From: Oscillospiraceae bacterium
GTDB lineage: Bacteria; Bacillota; Clostridia; Oscillospirales; Acutalibacteraceae
Direction of reading: 5' to 3'
DNA: 41,960 nt
Assembly: GCA_910574935.1 (NCBI GenBank)
Contig: CAJTCU010000023.1
Coordinates: 1 to 41,960 of the forward strand
Part shown: piece by piece, positions 1 through 8,164 of the stretch
Position numbering within the stretch: the stretch's first letter is position 1
How the letters are laid out: each line of letters opens with the position of its first letter
The notes under the pieces: model-generated
Database searches by the model: none
What the model was told of the DNA's origin: nothing
Seen by the model: the letters and a program-made list of their open reading frames with translations, nothing else
Program-made: the position numbers and the translations under genes

Positions 1-1532
1 CCCGCGATGTGGTGGGTGAGATCGATGTGCTGAAGGACCTGTTCACCGACACCGAGACCAGTATCGCCGGTCTGGAGGACGGCCTTCAGGAGCTGCGGGA
101 GGAGCTGAACCACAAGGCCGAGAATCTCCCGCCCCCGGTCGGCACCATTAAGTACAGCGCCGCCGACCCAGGCCCGGATTGGGTGAAGTGTGACGGTAGC
201 TTTGTGAGTGAGGACGATTACCCCGAGCTGCTCCCGCTGCTCAACCACAAAGAGCCAACCGCTGCCGACCTGCTCACCGCCTATACAGCGGAAAAGGCCG
301 GAGCCATCACCAACACCTGCGTGTTCAACGGCTCCATCTGGGCCTATCTGGTGGATGCACACCTTCTGGTCAGTATTCCGCCCACCGGCACCGCCAAGAC
401 CATCCCTGTTTCTGGTGCGGAAACCCTGTCCTCCGCAAGCCCCGCCTATCTCTCTATCTGCGGGGGATCTCTCTACCTGACACAGATTGGCGGTACTCAG
501 ACAAAGATTCTCCTATTTGAATTGGTGTCGTTCACTGGTTCAGAGTCCTCAATTGAAATGGCAGCGGTTACGACTTATAGGAGCGGTTCGGTCACTCAAA
601 CCGCTACCCAGTTCACGATCCCCTACGTGGTAGATGTGGGTGGTACTAAAATGATGTCACTATACATTAACGACACCTATTTCTACTACATTACATGGAA
701 AGCAGGAGAATATGCCACTACCGCCCAACAGCAGCAGGGCTACTGCAGCGGTGCCAGCACCAACATGAACTATGTCTACTCGGCAAAGCTGGCGGCAAAA
801 TTCGGTTTCTCTCCAAAAAATCAAAACGAAGCTATCTATGCTTCCCGTTATTTGGGAGTTCGGGATGACAACGTTTACGGTATGAAGTTCTGGTTTAGTA
901 TTGCCTCTGTCTCTCAGTCACTCTATGGCACCCCGGAGAGTGACCCATACTACTCCTACGAAAGCTACACTGACATGAACGAGGCAATAGAAAAGGACAC
1001 ACGGGGTAAGTATCTTAAAAAGTTCATTGCTGAAAGTTATACTCCGCAGATGATGACGCTCCCCGCTGGTGGCGGTAACGAGTACCTTTATAACGTGGAC
1101 CTTATTGACCGAAAGGTCACGTTGATGCACGGAAGGTACAACGGCGGGACGTTGCCGGAGTGGAGGGATATCAACATTAAGCTCCCGTCCAGGGCTGTCC
1201 TGTTCACCGATTCCGTCTGCTATGTGGCAGAGCAGTCCATGTGGTTCATCTTCGTGGGGACGGGGCTGCTGTTCGGCTCCAAGCTGGCCACCGGCGGCTG
1301 GGGCTATATCGACACCATGGGCCTCCTGGGGCTGGTGGCGAGGTATGGGTGCATCACCTATCTACCCGGAGAGAACGCGCTGTATATCAGCGGCCTTAAC
1401 ACGGCTGGCATTCCTGTGGTCTGCAAGCTGCTGTTTGATGGTGAGATGGATTTCACCGGCGCGGGCGCGTGGCTTCCCGTGCTGACCAAAGACGGCATCC
1501 CGGCCTACATCAAGGCCAAGACAACCGAATAA
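1..1532 (+). CDS. Phage tail/tail-fibre structural protein, 5' truncated by the window edge
   Basis: The frame is open to the left edge, so the GTG at 9 is probably not the true start. About 507 residues are visible. The N-terminal part is charged and helical (Glu/Asp/Leu-rich, roughly residues 1-35), followed by a region near residues 43-75 (GTIKYS, then DWVKCDGS) that resembles the short collar-like segment of tail proteins. The rest is rich in Tyr, Gly, Ser and Thr and looks beta-structured, as in receptor-binding or fibre proteins. It lies directly upstream of the holin and endolysin, the usual place for the last tail gene. The specific host receptor cannot be inferred. Confidence 0.65.
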   Translation, partial: RDVVGEIDVLKDLFTDTETSIAGLEDGLQELREELNHKAENLPPPVGTIKYSAADPGPDWVKCDGSFVSEDDYPELLPLLNHKEPTAADLLTAYTAEKAGAITNTCVFNGSIWAYLVDAHLLVSIPPTGTAKTIPVSGAETLSSASPAYLSICGGSLYLTQIGGTQTKILLFELVSFTGSESSIEMAAVTTYRSGSVTQTATQFTIPYVVDVGGTKMMSLYINDTYFYYITWKAGEYATTAQQQQGYCSGASTNMNYVYSAKLAAKFGFSPKNQNEAIYASRYLGVRDDNVYGMKFWFSIASVSQSLYGTPESDPYYSYESYTDMNEAIEKDTRGKYLKKFIAESYTPQMMTLPAGGGNEYLYNVDLIDRKVTLMHGRYNGGTLPEWRDINIKLPSRAVLFTDSVCYVAEQSMWFIFVGTGLLFGSKLATGGWGYIDTMGLLGLVARYGCITYLPGENALYISGLNTAGIPVVCKLLFDGEMDFTGAGAWLPVLTKDGIPAYIKAKTTE

Positions 1533-1541
1533 CGGATGAAG

Positions 1542-1575
1542 GGCTGTCCGCCGCTTGGCGGATGGCTTTTTATTA
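1542..1575 (+). terminator. Rho-independent terminator after the tail gene
   Basis: A GC-rich stem (GGCTGTCCGCC pairing with GGCGGATGGCT, with G-T wobbles) has a four-base loop and is followed by TTTT. It lies 10 bases after the tail gene stop and before the holin ribosome binding site. Confidence 0.7.
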
Positions 1576-1604
1576 TACACATTTTTGAAACGGAGGGATT
1601 TTCC

Positions 1605-2024
1605 ATGAAAGAGTTCTGGAACACGATCCAGATGGTATTCGCCGCCGTGGGCGGCTGGCTGGGGTACTTCCTGGGCGGCTGTGACGGCCTGCTCATCGCC
1701 CTGGTGGTGTTCGCCGTGGTGGACTACATCACCGGGGTCATGTGCGCCATCAACGATCAGAAGCTGTCCAGCGAGGTTGGCTTTCGCGGCATCTGCCGGA
1801 AGGTACTGATCTTCTTCCTGGTGGGGGTGGCGAACATCCTCGATGTGGAGGTCATCGGTACCGGGAGCGTCCTGCGCACCGCCATCATCTTTTTCTACCT
1901 GTCCAACGAGGGTGTGTCCCTTCTGGAGAACGCCGCCCACCTGGGCCTGCCCGTTCCCCAGAAGCTGAAGGACGTGCTGGAGCAGCTCCACGACCGGGCG
2001 GAGAAGGGCGGTGAGGACGAATGA
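1605..2024 (+). CDS. Phage holin, toxin-secretion/lysis holin family
   Basis: This 139-residue protein has three to four hydrophobic stretches (around residues 10-25, 28-45, 68-83 and 90-105) and the motif VVDYITGV typical of phage holin family 4. Holins form holes in the cytoplasmic membrane and time the release of endolysin. The ATG at 1605 is chosen because GGAGGG lies seven bases upstream; a longer reading from 1536 would run through the terminator stem. The stop overlaps the endolysin start (ATGA), so the two are translationally coupled in one lysis operon. The C-terminus is charged (RAEKGGEDE), as is common for holins. Confidence 0.9.
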   Translation: MKEFWNTIQMVFAAVGGWLGYFLGGCDGLLIALVVFAVVDYITGVMCAINDQKLSSEVGFRGICRKVLIFFLVGVANILDVEVIGTGSVLRTAIIFFYLSNEGVSLLENAAHLGLPVPQKLKDVLEQLHDRAEKGGEDE

Positions 2025-3352
2025 GGCTCGTTGAATCCATCCTCACCAAAAACCCCTGCTACACCGCAGGCCGGGAGATCACGGCCAAGGGCCTCATGCT
2101 CCATTCTGTAGGCTGTCCCCAGCCCAGCGCCCAGGTGTTCGTTCGCAACTGGAACAAGGCCAGCTACGACCGGGCCTGCGTCCATGCGTTCATTGATGGC
2201 AACGATGGCACCGTGTACCAGTGCCTCCCCTGGAACCATCGGGGCTGGCATTGCGGGGCCAGCGGCAACAACACCCATATCGGGGTGGAGATGTGCGAAC
2301 CGGGCTGCATCAGGTACACGGGCGGGGCTACTTTCACCTGCTCTGACCTTCCCACCGCTCAGGCCGTTGCCAAGCGCACCTATCAGGCGGCGGTGGAGCT
2401 GTTCGCCATGCTCTGCCAGAAGTTCTCCCTCGACCCTCTGGGGGACGGGGTCATCGTCAGCCACAAGGAGGGCTGCAAGCGGGGCATCGCCTCCAACCAC
2501 GGCGACCCGGAACATCTCTGGACGCAGCTCGGCCTGCCCTACACGATGGACACATTCCGCAAGGCGGTCAAGGCCGCGATGGACGGTGGGGCCGCTGCTC
2601 CCAGCGATGTGTCCGGCACGAAGATTATGGGCGCGGCTGTCGCTACGGCGGAGCAGATGCGCACCTACATCAAGGCCAAGAATCCGAAGGTGGCCCAGAG
2701 CGTTCTGAACATGGTGCCGCTCTATCTGTCCGAGGGGGCGGCGGAGGGAGTGCGGGGCGACATCGCCTTCGCGCAGTCCTGTCTGGAGACCGGGAACTTC
2801 GGCTTCGCTGGCTCCGCCGTCACGCTGGACCAGAATAATTTCTGCGGCATGGGTGTCACCGCCAACGGCATGAAGGGTAATTCCTTCTCCACGCCCCAGC
2901 TTGGCATCCGGGCGCAGATGCAGCACCTCAAAGCCTACGCATCCACCGAGCCGCTGAAGAACGAGTGCATCGACCCCCGGTTCAAGTATGTGGCGCGGGG
3001 CTGCGCCGAGGTGGTGGAATGGCTGGGTCAGAAGGAGAATCCCCAAGGCAAGGGTTGGGCCACTGGCGCAGGTTATGGGGAGAAGATCATCACCATCCTC
3101 AACAGCATTCTTGCCACCGCTGGCGGAGCTGCTCCGGCTCCTGCCGCCGTTCCCTTCAAGGTGAGGGTCACTGCCACCGACCTCCGTATTCGCACTGGCC
3201 CTGGCACCGACACCGCCAAGACCGGGAAGTTCACTGGGGCTGGGGTGTTCACCATCACCGAGGTCAAGGACGGCACAGGCTCCGCCAAGGGCTGGGGCAG
3301 GCTGAAATCTGGCGCGGGGTGGATCGCCTTGGATTACGCGCAGAAAATTTAA
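2021..3352 (+). CDS. Three-domain phage endolysin: amidase, glucosaminidase-like, SH3
   Basis: The 443-residue protein appears to have an N-terminal N-acetylmuramoyl-L-alanine amidase domain (about residues 1-190, zinc-ligand context LMLHSVG, VHAFID and SHKEGC), a middle glucosaminidase-type domain (about 205-365, with AFAQSCLETGNF and NFCGMG) and a C-terminal bacterial SH3 cell-wall-binding domain (about 385-443, DLRIRTGPG). Two catalytic domains would cut both the stem-peptide link and the sugar chain of peptidoglycan. The ATG overlaps the holin stop by four bases. There is no signal peptide, consistent with holin-dependent export. A strong terminator follows. Confidence 0.9.
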   Translation: MRLVESILTKNPCYTAGREITAKGLMLHSVGCPQPSAQVFVRNWNKASYDRACVHAFIDGNDGTVYQCLPWNHRGWHCGASGNNTHIGVEMCEPGCIRYTGGATFTCSDLPTAQAVAKRTYQAAVELFAMLCQKFSLDPLGDGVIVSHKEGCKRGIASNHGDPEHLWTQLGLPYTMDTFRKAVKAAMDGGAAAPSDVSGTKIMGAAVATAEQMRTYIKAKNPKVAQSVLNMVPLYLSEGAAEGVRGDIAFAQSCLETGNFGFAGSAVTLDQNNFCGMGVTANGMKGNSFSTPQLGIRAQMQHLKAYASTEPLKNECIDPRFKYVARGCAEVVEWLGQKENPQGKGWATGAGYGEKIITILNSILATAGGAAPAPAAVPFKVRVTATDLRIRTGPGTDTAKTGKFTGAGVFTITEVKDGTGSAKGWGRLKSGAGWIALDYAQKI

Positions 3353-3361
3353 TCGGCATTC

Positions 3362-3402
3362 AAGCCCACCGGGAACATCCACCCGGTGGGCTTCTTGCTT
3401 TT
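3362..3402 (+). terminator. Rho-independent terminator after the lysis operon
   Basis: A perfect 12-bp stem (AAGCCCACCGGG with CCCGGTGGGCTT) with an eight-base loop is followed by a T-rich tract, ten bases after the endolysin stop. Confidence 0.88.
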
Positions 3403-3428
3403 ACCATCGTTTTGAGGGGGTATCACTT

Positions 3429-3803
3429 ATGGTGACAGCGAAAGCAAAAGACATTCTACGGTATCGGGAACAGGGGCTGGGCTATAAGCGCATTGCCGCC
3501 CTCACCGGCTACTCTATCAACACGGTCAAATCGGTGTGCAGAAGGAATCCTGACGGGGCAGAGCGATTCTGCCCTCAATGCGGGGCCATGCTGACGCACA
3601 CACCCCATCACAGGGAGAAGAAGTTCTGCTCAGATAAATGCCGCATGGCTTGGTGGAACAGCCACCCGGAAGCTGTCAACCGCAAGGCTGTCTACCACTT
3701 CACCTGCGCCCAATGCGGTCAGCCCTTCGACAGTTATGGCAACGACCACCGAAAATACTGCTCCCGTGCCTGTTACGCCGAGGCGCGGCGAAAGGGGGTA
3801 TAG
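3429..3803 (+). CDS. HTH plus zinc-ribbon protein of the prophage integration module
   Basis: The 124-residue protein has an N-terminal helix-turn-helix (about residues 10-36, containing GYKRIAALTGYSINTVK), then two Cys-rich clusters: CPQCGAML followed by FCSDKC, and CAQCGQPF followed by YCSRAC. These look like two tandem treble-clef or zinc-ribbon units. Similar proteins are common just upstream of paired serine recombinases in clostridial prophages. A role in DNA binding or in directing recombination is inferred, not shown. The start has the upstream GGGGG as a binding site, and the next small gene begins three bases after the stop. Confidence 0.75.
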   Translation: MVTAKAKDILRYREQGLGYKRIAALTGYSINTVKSVCRRNPDGAERFCPQCGAMLTHTPHHREKKFCSDKCRMAWWNSHPEAVNRKAVYHFTCAQCGQPFDSYGNDHRKYCSRACYAEARRKGV

Positions 3804-3805
3804 GT

Positions 3806-3976
3806 GTGTCCGAGGAGTTTTTCCGCAATCTTGCAGCATACAAAGCAGCGATGAGCCTCGCCATGGGTATGCTCCACCAGGGCATCATTTCCGAGAGTGA
3901 GTACACTGAAATCGATACAATTATGACCAAAAAGTACGGCCTGTCTTTGGATAGCATTTTTCGTTCAAAAACTTGA
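3806..3976 (+). CDS. Small SHOCT-like protein preceding the recombinases
   Basis: The reading frame is longer upstream, but GTG at 3806 with AAAGGGGG ten or so bases before it gives a 56-residue protein that fits between its neighbours. The sequence (MLHQGIISESEYTEID, then KYGLSLDSIF) looks like the SHOCT-type short helical hairpin: a helix, a turn at 'GIISESEY', and a second helix. Such proteins regularly sit immediately before large serine recombinases in Firmicutes phages. The function is unknown; a recombination accessory or oligomerization role is only a guess from context. Confidence 0.7.
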   Translation: MSEEFFRNLAAYKAAMSLAMGMLHQGIISESEYTEIDTIMTKKYGLSLDSIFRSKT

Positions 3977-4024
3977 TAAACCTGCGGTTTAGAGCGAATA
4001 TGTGACCACCAAGGAGGTGATTTT

Positions 4025-5347
4025 TTGGAACGCATTATTCAGAAAATGGGGCTGAAAGTCCCAGCCCAGCCCAAGGTCAAGCGGGTCGCGGCCTACGCCA
4101 GAGTGTCCTCCGGCAAGGATGCCATGCTCCACTCCCTTTCGGCCCAGGTCAGCTACTACAGCGACCTGATCCAGAACCATCCTGGCTGGCTCTACTGCGG
4201 AGTGTTCGCTGACGAGGCGTTGACCGGCACGAAGGAGAACCGTGAGAACTTCCAGCGGCTGCTGGCCGAGTGCCGCGCCGGGAACATCGACCTCATCATC
4301 ACCAAATCGATTTCCCGGTTCGCCCGAAACACCGTGGTGCTGCTCCAGACCGTCCGGGAGTTGAAGTCGATGGGCGTGGATGTGTACTTCGAGGAGCAGA
4401 ACATCCACTCCATGAGTGCAGACGGTGAGTTGATGCTCACCATTCTGGCATCCTACGCCCAGGAGGAGAGCCTTTCCGCCAGCGAGAATCAGAAGTGGCG
4501 CATCAAAAAGAACTTCGAGGATGGCAAGCCCTGGTCAGGGCAGATTCTGGGCTATCGGTACGAAAACGGCGTCTACATCGTCAAGCCGGAGGAGGCGGAG
4601 ATCGTGCGGGGCATTTTCGCTGACTACCTTTCCGGCATGGGGGTCGAGGCCATCATGAAAAAGCTGAACGCCCAGGGCAAGACCACGCGCAACGGGAATA
4701 CTTGGGGCCGTAGCTGTGTGCGGAAGGTTCTGGGGAACTACTCCTACACCGGCAACCTGCTCCTCCAGACCACATTTCGAGAGAACCACATCACGAAAAA
4801 GACGCTCCCCAACCGGGGTGAGCTGCCCATGTACCATGCGGAAAACACCCATGAGGCCATCATCAGCATGGAGGATTACCAGGCGGTGCAGGCGGAGATG
4901 GCCCGCCGCTCCGCCAAGCACAACAAGACCAAGTGCGGCCCCGTCAAGTACCCATTCACGTCAATGATCGTCTGCGGCACCTGCGGCAAGGGCTACCGGC
5001 GCAAGGTGACCCGCACCGGCCCGGTGTGGATTTGCAGCACCTTCAACATCTACGGCAAAGCCACCTGCCCCTCTAAGCAGATACCTGAACGGACGCTGGA
5101 AAAGGCGACGGCAGAAGTGCTGGGGCTGGATGAATTTGATGCGGAGGCCCTCCACGATAAAATAACGGCTATCCGGACCGAGGGGGGCAACACTCTGGTA
5201 TTTCTGTTCAAGGACGGCACTCAAACCGTTAAACGGTGGACAGACCGCTCCAGGGCGGAAAGTTGGACCCCGGAGATGAGGGCCGCGGCCAGAGAATTTG
5301 CAAAGAAAGGACAGGCGATGAGATCATGCCAGCGGCAAGAGCAGTAA
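4025..5347 (+). CDS. Large serine recombinase (first of a pair)
   Basis: This 440-residue site-specific recombinase starts at TTG 4025, chosen because a near-perfect AAGGAGGTGA lies at 4011-4020. The N-terminal resolvase domain (about 20-165) has AYARVSS with the catalytic serine at residue 28, and the conserved 'SISRFARN' arginine motif. A recombinase domain (about 175-280) and a zinc-ribbon (CGTCGKGY, with later Cys residues) follow. The C-terminal arm is shorter than in phiC31-type enzymes and ends in a basic tail. It would cut and exchange att sites for prophage integration or excision, probably together with the overlapping second recombinase. Confidence 0.92.
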   Translation: MERIIQKMGLKVPAQPKVKRVAAYARVSSGKDAMLHSLSAQVSYYSDLIQNHPGWLYCGVFADEALTGTKENRENFQRLLAECRAGNIDLIITKSISRFARNTVVLLQTVRELKSMGVDVYFEEQNIHSMSADGELMLTILASYAQEESLSASENQKWRIKKNFEDGKPWSGQILGYRYENGVYIVKPEEAEIVRGIFADYLSGMGVEAIMKKLNAQGKTTRNGNTWGRSCVRKVLGNYSYTGNLLLQTTFRENHITKKTLPNRGELPMYHAENTHEAIISMEDYQAVQAEMARRSAKHNKTKCGPVKYPFTSMIVCGTCGKGYRRKVTRTGPVWICSTFNIYGKATCPSKQIPERTLEKATAEVLGLDEFDAEALHDKITAIRTEGGNTLVFLFKDGTQTVKRWTDRSRAESWTPEMRAAAREFAKKGQAMRSCQRQEQ

Positions 5348-6909
5348 CAGTCATTCCGCCGACCATTAACCTTCACACCCACGCCCCGGCGGTGGCGGCA
5401 CAGAAACGGCGGGCGGCGGGGTATGCCCGCGTCTCCACCGACAGCGATGAGCAGTTCACCAGTTACGAGGCGCAAATCGACTACTATACCCGGTACATCA
5501 AGAGCAACCAGGAGTGGGAATTTGTGTCGGTCTATACTGACGAGGGCATTTCTGGCACGAACACAAAGCACCGGGTCGGTTTCAATCAGATGATCGCCGA
5601 TGCCCTTTCCGGGAAGATAGACCTCATCGTCACCAAATCGGTGAGCCGCTTTGCCAGGAACACGGTGGACAGCCTAACCACCATTCGCAAGCTGAAGGAG
5701 CATGGCGTGGAGGTCTACTTTGAAAAAGAGAACATTTGGACCTTCGACAGTAAAGGCGAATTGCTCATCACCATCATGTCCTCGCTGGCCCAGGAGGAGA
5801 GCCGCTCCCTTTCGGAGAACATCACCTGGGGCCAGCGCAAGCGGTTCTCTGACGGCAAGGTCAGCCTCCCCTACAAGCAGTTCCTCGGCTACCGAAAGGG
5901 GCCGGACGGATTCCCGGAGATAGTGGAGGACGAGGCCAAAATTGTCCGCCGTATCTACGCCCTTTTCATGGAGGGCAAGACCAGCTACGCCATTGCCAAG
6001 GCCCTCACCGCTGACGGCATCCCCACGCCCTCCGGCAAAAAGAAGTGGGGAGCCAGCGTGGTGGAGAGCATTCTCACGAATGAAAAATACAAGGGGGCAG
6101 CACTCCTTCAGAAGTGCTATACGGTTGATTTCCTCAGTAAAAAGCGGAAGGTCAACGAGGGCTAAGTGCAGCAGTATTGGATCGAGCAGAGCCACCAGCC
6201 CATCATCCAGCCCCATGAGTTCGATGTGGTGCAGGCCGAGTTCGCTCGGCGCAAAGGTATGGGCCTCCACTACAGCGGCGGCGGGGTGTTCGCCTCCCGC
6301 CTGGTCTGCGGTGACTGCGGTGGCTGCTACGGCCCCAAGGTCTGGCATTCCAACAGCAAGTACCGCCGCGTGGTTTGGCAGTGCAATGGGAAGTTCAGCA
6401 ACAAGGAGAAATGCAGCACTCCGCATCTGCTGGAGGAGGACATCAAGGCCCGTTTCCTGGCAGCGTTCAATCAACTGTTGGAGGGCAAGGATGCTCTGCT
6501 GGAGGATTGCCGCATCATGCAGGACCACCTCACCAACTGCTCCGCCATTGACGCGGAACTGGACGAGCTGCTCCGGGAGATCGCGGTGGTGACGGAACTG
6601 ACCCAGCGGTGCATCCAGGAAAACGCCCGGAGTGCCCAGAGCCAGGAGGAATACGCCGAACGCTACAACGGCTATGTGGCATGGTATGAAAAGGCCAAGG
6701 CCAGAGTGGACGCCCTCCAGGAGCAGAAGAAACAGCGGCAGGCCGAGGCGGACCTCATCGGTGGATTCATGTTCGCCCTGCATGAACGGGAGGCAGGCAT
6801 CACGGAGTTCGACAACTCCACTTGGCTTGCGGTGGTGCAGAAGGCCACGGCATACCACGATGGGCGGCTGGTGTTCACTTTCCAGAATGGGATGGAGATT
6901 GAGGGATAA
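5326..6909 (+). pseudogene. Second large serine recombinase, interrupted by an in-frame TAA
   Basis: From ATG 5326 the frame encodes 279 residues: resolvase domain with GYARVST (catalytic serine residue 37), the 'SVSRFARN' motif, and the recombinase domain. It then meets TAA at 6163-6165 after KVNEG. The same frame continues without a gap from GTG 6166 for 247 residues (QQYWIEQSHQP, zinc ribbon CGDCGGCYG, a coiled-coil of Gln/Glu/Arg heptads, beta C-terminus). Relatives usually have an acidic residue where the stop lies, so GAA to TAA is the simplest reading. The start overlaps the end of the first recombinase by 22 bases. It may be a nonsense pseudogene, two separately translated halves, or readthrough; a pseudogene is most likely. 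Confidence 0.85.
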
Positions 6910-6925
6910 CTGAATACGGATACAT

Positions 6926-6963
6926 GGCCCGCCGGTTCATCTTTGAGCTGGTGGGCCTTTTTC
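6926..6963 (+). terminator. Rho-independent terminator after the prophage recombinases
   Basis: A stem of GGCCCGCCGGTTCA with TGAGCTGGTGGGCC (with wobble pairs) and a TCTT loop is followed by TTTTTCT. It lies 17 bases after the last recombinase stop. Confidence 0.85.
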
Positions 6964-7069
6964 TCCGCCTGCTTTACATTCTGTATGGTGTTTTCTGGCC
7001 TTTTTCGGGCTTTCTTTTTTGCGAGAATGATGTATAATATTGTCGATAGAATCGGGGAGGCAATGATGC

Positions 7070-7576
7070 ATGGCAAAGAAAGAAAAGCGAATACCACCTC
7101 ATATAGTTGAAACACGCTCAAGAGATAATATTCGCTCATTGATTGATCGGGACGGGATTGCTCTTTTGCGGGATTTAACGGAGCGAGATTATGGAATTGA
7201 TGCAATAATGGAATTGTTCGAGGATGGATGTGTTACTGGAAAATTTGCGCTTTTGCAGCTTAAAGGGAAAGAGCATAAAATTGTTCCGCTAAAAGGAAGC
7301 GAAGAAATTTCCTGCTCCATATCTGCATCAAATGCAAGCTATGCTTTGCAGCAGAATATACCAGTGATTCTGATTTATGCAAGTTTGGAGGAAAAAGAAA
7401 ATTTTTACTATATTGCGCTACAAAATGCATTGACAGCTGCTCACCTCAAGAAACTGGAAAAGGGGCAAGATAGTATTACTGTCCGTATCCCAATTTGTAA
7501 CTGCGTTGCAGAGGGGATGCAGCCTTTTTTTGACATAGTCAATACGTTTTATGAGCGCAAACAACTCACAATTTAG
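7070..7576 (+). CDS. DUF4365-type nuclease-like domain protein
   Basis: The 168-residue protein carries the pattern of the DUF4365 family: an N-terminal basic helix (RSRDNIRSLIDRDGI), the motif RDYGIDAIMELFEDG, then TGKFALLQLKG, and 'IPVILIYAS' followed by FYYI. The D...E...QxK spacing resembles the PD-(D/E)XK nuclease core, so a DNA-cleaving role is plausible, but no experiment-level function is known to me. Start ATG 7070 has GGGGAGG nine bases upstream, and a TATAAT lies at 7033-7038. It is much more AT-rich than both flanks and stands alone just outside the prophage end, which suggests separate acquisition, perhaps as a defence or accessory gene. Confidence 0.7.
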   Translation: MAKKEKRIPPHIVETRSRDNIRSLIDRDGIALLRDLTERDYGIDAIMELFEDGCVTGKFALLQLKGKEHKIVPLKGSEEISCSISASNASYALQQNIPVILIYASLEEKENFYYIALQNALTAAHLKKLEKGQDSITVRIPICNCVAEGMQPFFDIVNTFYERKQLTI

Positions 7577-7582
7577 GCTAAA

Positions 7583-7650
7583 CCCCCCTGCCGCAAATTT
7601 GCACCCCCCTCTCCATAAAATGCACCCCCCTGGCGAAATTTTGCACCCCC
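7583..7650. repeat. Four C-tract repeats with an exact 21-base period
   Basis: Runs of five to six C start at 7583, 7604, 7625 and 7646, exactly 21 bases apart. The last three are preceded by TGCA and an A/T-rich stretch (AAATT, AAAA, AAATTTT). The regular spacing of two helical turns suggests a protein-binding array such as the terminal repeats of an insertion element, but no transposase gene is adjacent. Confidence 0.75.
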
Positions 7651-7698
7651 TATGCGGCAAGGGTGTGCATTTGTATCGGAATCACCAGTTCTTTTCAT

Positions 7699-7752
7699 GT
7701 AAGGACGGTTATTCTGATACAATGGGTATCGGGATAATCGTCCTTACTTTTT
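7699..7752 (+). ncRNA. 22-bp hairpin with a five-base loop, possible terminator or structured RNA
   Basis: The arm 7699-7720 and the arm 7726-7747 pair over 22 positions with only three non-Watson-Crick pairs, all of them G-U when read as plus-strand RNA. The loop is AATGG. TTTTT follows at 7748-7752, so termination is possible, though the stem is long for that. All deviations being G-U on one strand argues that an RNA stem is maintained. Confidence 0.5.
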
Positions 7753-7793
7753 GCCTAAAACCTCTGAAAATGGCTGATTGATTAACACTTCTG

Positions 7794-7847
7794 AAAAAAC
7801 ACCGCCTCCGACCTGGCAGAAAGCTGGGCCGGAGGCAGTGTTTTTTT
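7794..7847. terminator. Strong bidirectional terminator hairpin
   Basis: AAAAAACAC plus GCCTCCG pairs with CGGAGGC plus GTGTTTTTTT, with a further inner stem (CCTGGC with GCTGGG) and loop AGAAA. The A-run on one side and T-run on the other make it work in both directions. Confidence 0.85.
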
Positions 7848-8112
7848 GCATTTCCAGGTTTGTATATTGCAAGCAATCGTTTTTCTTGGGTATATCGTTG
7901 ACCCCTTGGCTACATAGCAGCTGTCATCCCACCTACCTCTTGCATCAAGGGAAGTCATTTGCTATGATCAAAGATAAAAATGCTTACTCTGTTTGGGCGG
8001 ATACTCTCCTTAAAGGTAAAAGGCTCCCACCCCGATATGGCAGTATGGCCGGAGGACAGACTCTACAGTGCCGCGCTCCAACTCCAGTGTGCAGCAGAGA
8101 TGAGGCTGATAA

Positions 8113-8147
8113 AAAGCCGCCGGAAACATGATGTTTCCGGCGGCTTT
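8113..8147 (-). terminator. Terminator of the SGNH hydrolase gene
   Basis: A perfect 17-bp inverted repeat (8113-8129 with 8131-8147) lies 18 bases after the hydrolase stop. Reading on the minus strand, the stem is followed by a T run. Confidence 0.9.
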
Positions 8148-8164
8148 CAGTGTGGTTGCCGCAT

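Larger units (their letters stand above)
1..6963 (+). mobile_element. Right end of a prophage (lysis and integration module)
   Basis: The order tail protein, holin, endolysin, HTH/zinc-ribbon protein, small SHOCT-like protein, two large serine recombinases and terminator is a familiar 3' end of a clostridial prophage. All genes are on the plus strand with short gaps or overlaps. The left side is cut by the window edge, so head, packaging and replication genes are not visible. The right limit is inferred from the terminator after the last recombinase; I could not identify the att core. Base composition falls sharply in the next gene at 7070, which supports a boundary between 6963 and 7070. Confidence 0.75.
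7577..8112. other. Gene-free stretch with repeats and two hairpins
   Basis: No open frame here resembles a known protein. The stretch holds the 21-base C-tract array, a long wobble-paired hairpin (7699-7747) and a strong bidirectional terminator (7794-7847). From 7848 to 8112 I see nothing recognisable. It could be the remains of an insertion element. Confidence 0.5.

Noticed and set aside
1895-3382. 495-residue minus-strand frame opposite the endolysin
   Set aside because: Antisense shadow of a clear endolysin and holin; composition is that of a GC-rich third-position mirror, with no recognisable domain.
7551-7781. 76-residue frame over the C-tract repeats as a gene
   Set aside because: Its sequence is only the translation of the 21-base repeats and hairpin; no RBS at a useful distance and overlap with the end of the DUF4365 gene.
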